Shown here one piece after another: positions 11,545-21,105 of a DNA stretch of 64,000 bases (the stretch's first letter is position 1; every line of letters starts with the position of its first letter). Source of the DNA: Athripsodes cinereus (Eukaryota > Arthropoda > Insecta > Trichoptera > Leptoceridae); assembly GCA_947579605.1 (NCBI GenBank), contig OX388319.1, forward strand, positions 14,583,447 through 14,647,446. The letters run 5' to 3'. The notes below the pieces were generated by a model. That model saw only the letters and a program-made list of their open reading frames with translations, did no database searches and had not been told where the DNA came from. The position numbers and the translations under genes are program-made.

Positions 11545-12300
11545 GACTTTGGTAAAATCTAAATTTTATATATTATACATAATTTAGGTTTTGTATGTTC
11601 AGATATAGAATATTGGTTTTTCCTAAGATTAGTAGCGATACAGGGAGTATTTAGGATAGTTGGGAAGTGGTTACTAAATAGGCATCAAATATTTTTAAAT
11701 GAAGAAAGCTTTTTCCCTCCATTCATTCTCAAGCAGAACGTTGCATGTCGAAAGAAGAAAAAATGAAAAAGTATTTTCTTAAAAAAATTGACATTCGATT
11801 GTATCGAGCGACACTCCACTAAACCTTAAATATGACGGAAATATATTTATAAAGTTATACTTTTTATACAAGTAATTTTATTACCGGATACTGCAACCAA
11901 GTACAGTTCTGCCTGAAGCGCCATATTCAATCTTCCAACAATGATCAATCATTATTTTCCTTTGCAACTTTTATTTATTTATTATTTTTATTTATTTTAT
12001 CTCCCTTACCGTGCGACGCACAGAGTCTGGATGCAGGAAATTATGTTAGAATAGCGTCTGTACTTTTTCACTTTAATATTTTTTAAAAAATAAAATGACG
12101 CTCTTTTCGCTAAGAAAATTCTTGGGACGTGTTGCTTTATACGTTTTGTCGCGTAAATAAATCTTAATGCCCAATGCAAGAACATTTTACCTGTGAGGCA
12201 ACAACAATACATTTACAAAATAAAATGTAACCGTACTAAAAAATGTACTGATTTTCTTTAATGAATAAAATTTTTGGATTCTCGCGTACTCTATCTACAT
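11545..12300. other. AT-rich stretch without recognisable gene
   Basis: Nothing supportable. Confidence 0.55.
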
Positions 12301-12307
12301 ATTTATA

Positions 12308-12450
12308 GCATCGCACCGTATCTCACAAGTGGGGTAGCCAGTAGATATATCAACTACATGTAAAAAGTTAAAATGAAATTATCCTCTCCATGCCAATAAA
12401 TTCCAGATATTCAGCACCGCTTAGATAGAAAACTCATCGCTGAATAATTT
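12308..12450 (-). mobile_element. SINE-A copy, 3' half
   Basis: TCTCACAAGTGGGGTAGCCA, CTACATGTAA, TTATCCTCTCCATGCCAATA, ACTCATCGCTGAAT. Confidence 0.7.
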
Positions 12451-12480
12451 ATCAAAATATATTACATATAGGTATTCCCT

Positions 12481-12705
12481 AGAATTCCCGGTAATAGATA
12501 GCTCTCCCACTATTTTTTGTTTGTTTCAAGTGATAGGTGTTCGTTAACCATGAGTGTATTGTGAGAAGTTCGTGTCTAAGATGAACTATAGCATCCTTCC
12601 TTAATATCTTATTATTTATAGCACTGAATGGATGGCGAATGTGTTAATTGTATACAATAAGTCTACCAACTTTGCTACTTTGTTGATGATATCGTGATAG
12701 GATAG
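12481..12705 (+). mobile_element. SINE-A copy, full length, very diverged
   Basis: Starts AATTCCCGGTAATAGATAGC; GCATCCTTCCTTAATATC in the middle; ends GATATCGTGATAGG. Confidence 0.55.
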
Positions 12706-12713
12706 ATATATAG

Positions 12714-13085
12714 ACATCATCATCATCATCATCATTGCCCTTAACGTTCCTCTCGAGAGCACACATAAGAAACCAGCCTCCTCCATTCAGAGAGTCTCTG
12801 TGCCAATTGTGTCACCTCTTCCCACGTCTTTCCCTGCGCTGTGATATCATTGTCATGGGAACGATTTATTGTGGAAGAGGGAAGCCCGGGCTGACGGAAC
12901 CCTTGCGGACGGAAGAACAGTGCTCTTTTTGGCCAACTATCATTGGGCATTCTCAGACCCAGGAATCACCCAGCCAGGACCATCGTGTCTCCTGTATCAC
13001 GGATAGCTGGGTGCGTCGGCGCACAGCGTTATTAGTGACGTGTTCATACCATTTTACATCCAAAATCTTCCTATGACTCTCTAGA
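12714..13085 (-). pseudogene. LINE-K retrotransposon 3' end with (GAT)n tail
   Basis: The minus strand encodes WPKRALFFRPQGFRQPG and TWEEVTQLAQRLSEWRRLV then SREER and stop; seven ATC/GAT triplets (12716-12736) form the 3' tail. The upstream part, KILDVKWYEHVTNNAVRRRT, is in another frame, so the copy is dead. Confidence 0.8.
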
Positions 13086-13182
13086 TATAGTTGTGTCAAT
13101 CTGAAATTTCTAAAATACGAAATTGTGAGCAAATGTGCTGCAGATTGTACGAGGAGCTAAAGAAGGTCGCGCAAGACAGATC

Positions 13183-13393
13183 AGAGGCCTGAGTCAATAC
13201 CACATTTTCACGTTACGTTTTCGTTCCGTTAGCGTTCAAATTAAGACGATGTTGCGCCAAAGTGTTAATTTTCGTAACTATTGTGTATCTTAGCAACGAA
13301 ATTGACACTTGCTTGCAACTTTGTCTATACTCGAACGTTAACGGAACGAAAACGTAACGTGAAAATGTGTTACGAGTATTGACTCAGGCCTCA
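13183..13393. mobile_element. MITE with about 50-bp inverted repeats
   Basis: GAGGCCTGAGTCAATAC at the left is mirrored at the right, and ACGTTACGTTTTCGTTCCGT then TAGCGTTC inside each arm pairs with its mirror near 13335-13370. GACAGA flanks both sides (13175-13180 and 13396-13401) and may be the target duplication. Superfamily unclear. Confidence 0.7.
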
Positions 13394-13399
13394 GTTGAC

Positions 13400-14240
13400 A
13401 GAAAAACTTCGTAGAGTAAATCCACATGGGGACTATGTAATAATACCAGAGAGAGAAATAAAATAATTCTAGATAAAACCTTGTTGAAAGTATTAATCCT
13501 CTATACTCGGTCAAACGGTAAACTTTTTAACGGCATATTATTTGTGTAGTGTCTTCTATAATTCAATGTAAAATGCAAGTTGCTTGAAAACTCTTTACCC
13601 AGCAACTACTTACCAGTACTATGTACTATTCTACTATTACATTCATACGTAACATTATTATGATCATTATGAGAAACATCCTGCTCCTTAATGCATTCTA
13701 CTCTTGCACAGGATGTTTTACGGTGTTTAATAATTAACTCTCACAACTAGCATGTAACACAATTATTATTTTTCATTATTTCAGCAACATACCAAATCTA
13801 GTATGTATTAGTATTTTCTTGCATTTAATGTTGCAATAAAAGTGATAACCTATCGTGATTTATTGCACATACTTACACTATAATATTGAATACATAATAA
13901 TTATTTAATTTTTATTTCTTGTAATATTTAATTAATCTAAATTTCCTTACTTAAAATGTCAAAACTTAATATGCCAATTTTGTAAAACACAACTCGATTT
14001 TTACGGATCATACAGAGCCAATTAAAAATAAAATTGTTTCGATTGAAATCTATTTGAAAATTATGATTCTGGCTTTAAAAGACACCACAAACGCCTCACA
14101 GTTAACGAAACGCTTGTGTCGTTATGATGTAGTAGTTCGGCAGCTAGAGGATAAGAATCAAGATCTCTTGATTGAAGTCCAAAAATCTTTCATCAGATTT
14201 TTTCATTTGTTTTTTATTAGTTATTCCTATAAATTTCCAT
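13400..14240. other. AT-rich stretch without recognisable gene
   Basis: Nothing supportable; the short plus-strand frame from 14054 lacks family resemblance. Confidence 0.55.
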
Positions 14241-14244
14241 ATCC

Positions 14245-14385
14245 ATCACAGAGTTTTCTTTCAAGTGAGGTAGCCAGCGGACTTACTGCATGTAGTTAAC
14301 ATACTAATCGTGATATCCGTGACAACAAAAGTTAAGACTTTCAAGATCGGAGGTGTACTCCATCCCTTAACTGATGATTTGAATA
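14245..14385 (-). mobile_element. SINE-A copy, 3' half, diverged
   Basis: CAAGTGAGGTAGCCAGCGGA, CTGCATGTAGTTAACAT, AAGTTAAGACTTTCAAGAT. Confidence 0.65.
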
Positions 14386-14389
14386 ATTT

Positions 14390-15180
14390 ATTACGCAGTG
14401 CAATAATAATACTGAAAGCATATCCTCAAAATTGTTCCACAAAATATGACCTTTTTGTTCAAAGCACTTTTACGTTATCAATTTGCAGTGCGTAGGTTTT
14501 AACCAAATATTATTTCTTTAATAAAAATATATTATTATTTAGTATTTTAAACATGTTTTTACCATACCTACACATACACAGAATGAGTAAGCATGACGTT
14601 AAAAGTACACATCATGACTGTAAACAACTCATCCCCCAGGAAAGTTGAGTATCGCCGAATAACATTAACAACCCCATAATGTAAATGTTGAACAATGTGA
14701 TGTGCCGTACGTGATAGCGCTAGTATCAATCGAATTTACTTACAAATCGAACTTACAAATAATCATTGTTTGAGGTTACTTGTGTAAAATATCCGCACGT
14801 AACTCTTACTTACTTACTTTTTGTTTTGTGGCCTTGTATGTATATAATTATGTCTACACTGCGTATAGACTGCGTCGTATTCTCTACAATCTTGGGTCCA
14901 GTGCTGAAAGCCAGTCCACAAGTATTGACATTTGAACATATATCTTGGAGTTTACAGTTGTCCTGGAAGGCTTAGAAAAGATAGGATTACCTTATTTAAT
15001 AGTTTTCCCAGGCGGTTAAAAGCTTTCTTAACCCATTAATTTGGAGAGGTAATTTTTGTCAGTTTATACTTAATGAAAGACTTAATCAGATTGAAAACCA
15101 CAGAATAGTCAATTAATAATGAAACAGCTTTGCAACTATATAAACAGAAGCATGTGTAGATAAAGAATTTATCAATATCA
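14390..15180. other. AT-rich stretch without recognisable gene
   Basis: Nothing supportable. Confidence 0.55.
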
Positions 15181-15189
15181 ATTGTTGTA

Positions 15190-15330
15190 CATATGGGTTA
15201 GTTGGACCATATCGCGCTTCTGCGATAGCCTCGCCCATTGCACAAAACTATTTGTTCAATTATTATTGTTCTTTTGTTTTTTAATTGTATATTTTTTGTG
15301 CAGTAAAGATTTTTATTATTATTACCCACA
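15190..15330 (+). mobile_element. Polyadenylation-like LINE 3' end
   Basis: GGGTTAGTTGGACCATATCG, then GCGATAGCCTCGCCCATTG, then TGTGCAGTAAAGATTTTTAT with (ATT)n. This structure is common in insect jockey-like LINEs. Related copies lie near 25.9, 59.2 and 62.6 kb. Confidence 0.55.
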
Positions 15331-15547
15331 TGACCAACTTTTTCAGTTTAATACTAGATAAACTGAGCATCTCAAATTAGTGTATGGTATTGATTATTTT
15401 GCAGGAGTTCCAATTTTCTCCACAGTCATGTTATCATCGTCTTCATTTACAACTACCTGTGGAGGTCACATATTAGTTAGATATATATTACCTATATGAT
15501 TGCATAGATATAGCATGTATGTATATTGTTGTACGTCGGAATAAAAC

Positions 15548-15998
15548 AATACTATGTCACGAGACGACATTTTTCAGTTGGACCGTTCAAAATTATTCTA
15601 CAAATTTAAGTGTCACGTGTCAAGTAACAAGTGTCTTAGAAGGATTTTGGATGTCAAATGGTATGAACATGTTACAAATGATGCTGTGCGCCGGCGCACC
15701 CAGCAGAGAACTGTAATCTCCGTAATACAGGAGAGACGATTGTCCTGACTGGGACATGTTTTGAGAATGCCTAATGGTGGTTGGCCAAAGAGAGCACTGT
15801 TCTTCCGTCCGCAGGGGTTCCGTCGACCCGGGCGTCCCTCTTTCACAATACACCGTTCCTATGACAACGATATCAGAGCGCAAGGAATGTCGTGGAAAGA
15901 GGTGACGCAATTGGCACAGAGACGCTCTGAGTGGAGGAGGCTGGTTTCTGCCCTGTGCTCCCGAGAGGAGCGTTGAGGGCGATGATGATGATGATTTG
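15548..15998 (+). pseudogene. LINE-K 3' end, one in-frame stop
   Basis: One frame runs from 15554 to the stop near 15976, broken only by TGA at 15746-15748, between RRLS and LGHVLRMP. It includes LRRILDVKWYEHV, WPKRALFFRPQGFRRPGRPS and LAQRRSEWRRLV, followed by GAGGGC and (GAT)n. This is the best preserved LINE-K here. Confidence 0.85.
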
Positions 15999-16324
15999 CG
16001 TCAAGCGTAATTCTTAATACAAAATTACTATCAAATATGATTTTGGGTCATCGCCTATAACTGTTTCTCTCACTTTTGTAAAACTTGAACGATATCAATT
16101 AACTACAAGACCACGTTATTCCGTTACAGAAGTTTGCGAGTTGTAGGTTTTGTGAAGTGGAAAAGTCTACCGAACAGCTGCGCCTGACCAACATCACTGG
16201 TTTTAGAAGCAAAATAAAAACCGTCCTTGAGGCGGTCGAAAGATCGTAAAACGGTGCCAAAGAAACAATTCATCCAATATCTTCTTTATTACCAAGTGAA
16301 ATTGAATTTGTCATGTTTTTTTTA

Positions 16325-16660
16325 TCCTTTAAAGTTCCCGGTTAAGAATAGATTCCCACCCTTGTCTGTATATTTTCGAATGACCTGTAAGAGGAAGATG
16401 TTTGAAACCTAATTTATAAGAAAATTTGCATCTACAATTCAGCGATAAGGCATGCCACCCATCCTGTTTTTTTTTATTTATTTATTTTCCAAAAATATTA
16501 CATACAAAAATAACATAAAAACATCATTATGGAATATATTGCCCCACTAGACCAAAATCTGTTCTGGGGCAATACTAAGAAAAATAAGTCAGTAAAATAA
16601 CACAATTATATTAAAAATTATCTGTTTTTATTGGCACGAATAGAATATTTGCATGTATAT
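16325..16660 (+). mobile_element. SINE-A copy split by a small insertion
   Basis: 5' part 16325-16471 (AAGTTCCCGGTTAAGAATAG to CATGCCACCCATCC), 3' part from 16622 (TTTTTATTGGCACGAATAG). Confidence 0.75.
16472..16621 (-). mobile_element. Retroposon fragment inserted in SINE-A
   Basis: A 150-bp insert flanked by CTGTTTTT at 16464-16471 and 16622-16629. It begins with a T-rich tract, as a reverse-oriented tailed retroposon would, and contains GCCCCACTAGACCAAAATCT, which I take for a LINE 3' region. Confidence 0.6.
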
Positions 16661-16974
16661 TCCATCAAAAAGAGCATAACGAGAAACAAAAGGCACGAGT
16701 CATGTTAATGAGTCATTTTGACCAAAATTCGACATTGTGTATTTTCGTTCCGAAACACAGAGAAAAATAATATTGTAACATGTTGGCTAGTATATAAATA
16801 GAAGTATGGATAATTTGAATTGGGACACATATTAATATAAACATAGGTATATACGTAGGTTCCGAGTTGTTCAATCACTCTCCAGAAAATCGATATTATT
16901 AATATTAACACTTTGCTACATTTGTAGTCATCAGACATCTACTAGTACATAATATTGGAATATATTTCTTAGCC

Positions 16975-17426
16975 GCCACGTATTGAGACATTTAATATCT
17001 ACAGTTCAAAGATGAGGCATGCCACCCATGTTTTAACTTTTATTGGTGATTTGCATGTTTATTTCAATAACAAGGATGAATGTAAAAAAGTTAAGATGGT
17101 TTGGGCACGTGGAAAGAATGAATGAGGACAGAATCACTAAGAAGATATATTTGGCTGAGAGGAATGGTGCTCGGAGACGTGGACGTCCGAGGATTAAATG
17201 GCAAGATCATTTGAATCAAATCCTACAGGACGGTCACGTGTTGAGCACATTGAACAGGAGAGCATGCATAAGGAATTGTATGACAGTGACGGAAGCGAAA
17301 GATGTATGCAAGGACAGAAGGATGTGGCGCTCGATCCTTTCTGCCTACCCCGCGAGGGAAGCGGCGTGATGGTATGTATGTATGTATATGATGTTTATTT
17401 CAAGCTATTGGCTGACTACCACACTT
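16975..17426 (+). mobile_element. SINE-A copy broken by a LINE-W and then a MITE
   Basis: Pieces at 16975-17067 (GAGACATTTAATATCTACAG, CATGCCACCCATG), 17404-17426 (GCTATTGGCTGACTACC, ACACTT) and on past the MITE (CTTGTGGGA). Confidence 0.8.
17068..17390 (+). mobile_element. LINE-W, 5'-truncated, with 13-bp target duplication
   Basis: Flanked by ATGTTTATTTCAA at 17055-17067 and 17391-17403. The frame is intact to its natural end at 17369: RWFGHVERMNEDRITKKIY, GARRRGRPRIKWQDHL, RRACIRNCMTVTEAK, then RSILSAYPAREAA. The stop is followed at once by TGG and a (TATG)n tail. The last codons hold the hairpin CCCCGCGAGGG. Confidence 0.92.
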
Positions 17427-17755
17427 CGTCCCTCTTCTGACTAATAGTCGTACCTATCTGCTAAAATGTAAATTGTTCAGGAGAGCGTTTTTAGTGTTTT
17501 GCCGTGAATATTTTCGTCTCTCCTAGTTATAATATGATACAATGTAAATATAATACATTATTTTATTTGTATTCTTATATATCTCAGAATCATTTTTGTG
17601 ATGAAATTTTGGGGAATTTGTAGATACAACACATTTTATTTTGAGTAATTCGTACATACGACAACAAATCAGAAAGTTGGTGATAACATAAAACACATTT
17701 CATAACTCGAATTCGCCAAAAATGTCAGACACGACAGTTAGTCAGAAGAGGGACG
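17427..17755 (+). mobile_element. MITE family with 4-bp target duplications, copy A
   Basis: Inverted ends CGTCCCTCTTCTGACTAATA and, at the other end, GTTAGTCAGAAGAGGGACG. ACTT flanks both sides (17423-17426 and 17756-17759). No coding capacity. Copy B is at 47140-47431 in reverse orientation, and most of the interior aligns. Confidence 0.85.
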
Positions 17756-17759
17756 ACTT

Positions 17760-17875
17760 GTGGGAGATGAAATGTGTCTGCATGTAATAAACATACATGT
17801 TATTCTCATCGTGCCAATTAAAGTTATGACACTCAGGATGAGTGGCATACCTCATGCTGGCTGAAAAATATAGGT
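17760..17875 (-). mobile_element. SINE-A copy, 3' half
   Basis: GTCTGCATGTAATAAACATA, TTATTCTCATCGTGCCAATT, GACACTCAGGATGAGTGGCA. It joins the plus-oriented copy at the palindromic hairpin, as if an inversion or fusion happened there. Confidence 0.7.
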
Positions 17876-18394
17876 AACAACAAATTTAATCTATTTCTTT
17901 TCTTTTTGTTTCAGGTTAGTAAATCAATGCTTTTGACTGACTTCAAACCAGATTTTAATAAGTAAACTTCCTACCAATGCACCTGAATATCAAGGTAAAT
18001 AAATAGTTATTTCTTGTAAGATACAAAATAATTATTTTACATATCCACAGCATCACTACTTTGAAGGTACTTTTATACAAATAGATTTTTTTTCCAGAAT
18101 ATGAAAAATGTAAAATGAAATTTCAGCAAATTATAATTTCCAAATAAATAAAAATCTGATTTTAATAGCTGTCAACATTCAAAAAGTTTCATCATTCGCT
18201 TCGATAATCAACGGTGAAATGTTTTAAATTTAAATATGATCGGTATATTGAAAAAATATAAATGAATGATTTGGCTTTTTTATGTGGTCTGCATCCGGCA
18301 AGTTTAATTATAGCACAGTCTGCAAAAAAAGTTAAAATAACAGTAGCATTTCGATAACAACTGTTCTTTATATCCATCCATATTTACCATTCCA

Positions 18395-18525
18395 AAATTT
18401 CACATATTATGTGGTGTAGCCAATAGATTGACCGCACATGTTAAACATGCCAATCTTCCTCTTTGTACGAATAAAAAATAAAACATTCAGAGTTAGTATT
18501 TTCACCGCTGCTTTACAGAACATAA
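18395..18525 (-). mobile_element. SINE-A copy, diverged
   Basis: TGTGGTGTAGCCAATAGATT, AAACATGCCAATCTTCCTCT, AAACATTCAGAGTTAG. Confidence 0.6.
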
Positions 18526-18529
18526 CATA

Positions 18530-19300
18530 ACATGTATAGAAAATTCAAACAGATTGAGCTAGTCCCAAATTCAAATATGAGTCTTTTATTATTGGTACTG
18601 ACGCGACGACATACATACATATATTTGATGCACTTAACACATAAACATGCAACACCTGCAACTCATGACGATTTGAAGAAGGAAGATGTTGAATGTGTTA
18701 TTAGTTTGTGATAGTTTAGAAAACTTTTTTATTAAGTTTTCGAGTCCCTTAAAAGGCACACATTAATAAAACATCACTAATGATACATAACATCTCTTAG
18801 TCCTTCAATCTGGCGAAGTCTTATTTTTTGATTCGAGGAGGACAATCTTACTTAACTACCTGTTATATTGTTTGTGCTGGCATAGTTGGGTAACAAAATA
18901 TTATGTGAAAAATATAGTGTTATTTGCACAAACATATAAAATCGTAAATTGAATTAGGTACAGACTGTACTATCAACGCCTGTTCACAATATTCGTCCGT
19001 TGACCATATATACCTATTACTATAATTCACTCAATCGTACATAATATTTGTACATAGATATTGTGTTCAATGGCGATTCATGACATTTGCTTCAACATCG
19101 ACTACAACAAATGTCAATTATGGCTCCATGTCATACTGTGAGTTGGGGCTTCAGAAATTGTGGTATATGAATAAATCGAAACTAATTAAGGTAGGTATGG
19201 TATCTAAAAAAATGGATAAAAAAATTTATTCATTCAAATATTGCTTTAAAACGCTCTTTTTGATGATTAATATAACAAAAGCGAGGATGATTATTTTATA
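18530..19300. other. AT-rich stretch without recognisable gene
   Basis: Nothing supportable. Confidence 0.55.
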
Positions 19301-19302
19301 CT

Positions 19303-19360
19303 AAACCATCACAGCATATCCCACAAAAGGAGTAGCCAGCAAATCAGTCTTTTGTTCCTA
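19303..19360 (-). mobile_element. SINE-A 3' fragment
   Basis: AAACCATCACAGCATATCCC then AGTAGCCAGCAAATCAG. Confidence 0.65.
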
Positions 19361-19364
19361 TCCA

Positions 19365-20320
19365 AAATTTCAGTTTTTAAAATTTATTTATTTTATTATC
19401 ATTAACGGCAAAAAGCCTTTTTACATAAGTAAGGTTTATACATATTTTTACAAAAATCGATCAATGTATAAAACCTTAATTAAACAATAGAGACATTAAA
19501 AATCAATCAATATAATTACATAAAACAAACAAAAAAATAAAACCTTAATTAGAATGTAAAAACAATAAAAATATTGGAGCATTCAAACTTCATGCAAACA
19601 TAAACAAGTGTATATAGGCATACATGGGGAGACATACTATTATTATTAATATAGATGATATAAACTATATTATAATAAAAAGTATTTATACTATGAACTA
19701 TCTGTTACTTGATTTTTTTTATAAAACCTACGTAATTTTTAAATTATATCAATTCACAAAGGGCTGGTTTATCACAAAAACGCTCATTCTGAGAACTTTT
19801 TATTACTGTACATTTTGAAAATTTGCATTCGAAAACTTAGAGCCTTTTAAAACGACAAATGATATTTTAATAAAAAATCATAAAGGTTTTTATAACGATA
19901 ATCGTAAAAAGACAACATTTAAAAGCATATTTACCTTTTTATCTACTATTTTTTTTTTAAATTTTGGACATATCAACAAAACTCATTTCTTAGATTATAT
20001 TTACTTATCGTAAGTAAAAACAGAATCTTATATTTCCAAATCTTATCATTATATAGTTATATTATTACAAAAGAAAAATATCGAATCGAATAAGTATTTA
20101 CTTGTACTTCCATCTTCATAGCACACACGATTGTTATAATTTCATTGTGGATTGTGGAATCGGTTGAGTTTCACATATTTTAGAAATTTGATTCCGTTTC
20201 AAATACACGTAACTTCGAAACTCAAATAGCTGAAGCGTATTTATTTTTAGTTAAACGAATCAGCTAAATGTCATTTACTTTTAAATATGTGTATTTGTGT
20301 AGGTGCTAATCTTTTTTCTT
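19365..20320. other. AT-rich stretch, possible LINE 3' UTR
   Basis: The 19375-19470 segment has the feel of a LINE 3' UTR in reverse, but I cannot confirm it; the rest shows nothing. Confidence 0.4.
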
Positions 20321-20327
20321 TCATTGA

Positions 20328-20542
20328 GTCCTAGGCAAAAATATATGTCCCGCTCTTTTCTCTATGTTTTTTAGCGCCCTATAAATGACAAGTATTCGTA
20401 CAAAATCTTCAATTCAGCGATGAGCTATGCCACCCTTCCTCAATGTCTTATTTTTTATTGATACGAAGGAGGTGACTTGCAAATTTCATAACATGCACTT
20501 ATTCTGCTGGATACCTTATGTTTGGCCGATGTCGTGATGGTA
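20328..20542 (+). mobile_element. SINE-A copy, near full length
   Basis: CCCGCTCTTTTCTCTATG, ATGACAAGTATTCGTACAAA, AATTCAGCGATGAGCTATGC, ending GATGTCGTGATGGTAAATTA. It lies 270 bp before the Harbinger element. Confidence 0.75.
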
Positions 20543-20811
20543 AATTAGAACCAACTATAGAAAAAAATATGATTTCCCAGAAAAAGATTATATTATCTAT
20601 CCCACGTGCATAAGAAATACAAAAAAGAGATGAGTAAAAAAATATAAAAGAAGTCTATGTCCAGCAATGGAGAAAAGTTAAAGAAGAATAAGAATTCTGC
20701 ATGCGCGGCCCTGCGAGATATTTTACTAGTTATTGTATGCATAGATTTTTGTGACTATATAAAGTCTCGCCACCATTTTTATTATACTCAATAAAATTTG
20801 TAGTAGTCTAG

Positions 20812-21010
20812 TGCCGGCTGTACACTCTCGCCGAGACACCCCGAGACATGCCGAGTGCGAGAGTGTACATGGTAGCTCTCGGCTCGCCTCGGGGTGTCTC
20901 GGACATACTCGTCCGCTCTCGCTCCCGTGTCGGTTTTTGTGCCCGAGTCAAAGGGTCTCGGCATGTCTCGCGAGGAACGGCGAGAGCATTGATGTACACT
21001 CTCGCGTGCT
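20812..21010. repeat. Left terminal and subterminal repeats of the Harbinger element
   Basis: The 12-mer TGTACACTCTCG occurs at 20819-20830 (+) and 20993-21004 (+), and its reverse complement at 20858-20869. Between them are many GAGACA, CTCGG and CCGAGAC words. Such arrays are typical binding sites for the element's own proteins. The region is strongly CpG-rich compared with the flanks. Confidence 0.8.
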
Positions 21011-21105
21011 TCAGTGCACGAACAGCAAGCGACCGTGCTGCACGTGTCAACTTTTCTAATTTGCGGTACGTGTATAAACGTAGTTATCTGCAAATTTACC
21101 TTGGT

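Noticed and set aside
12714..12740. Free-standing microsatellite
   Set aside because: It begins right after the LINE-K stop, so it is better described as the LINE tail.
14054..14299. 81-codon frame starting MKIMILALKDTTNASQ
   Set aside because: Runs into a SINE-A copy and shows no family signature.
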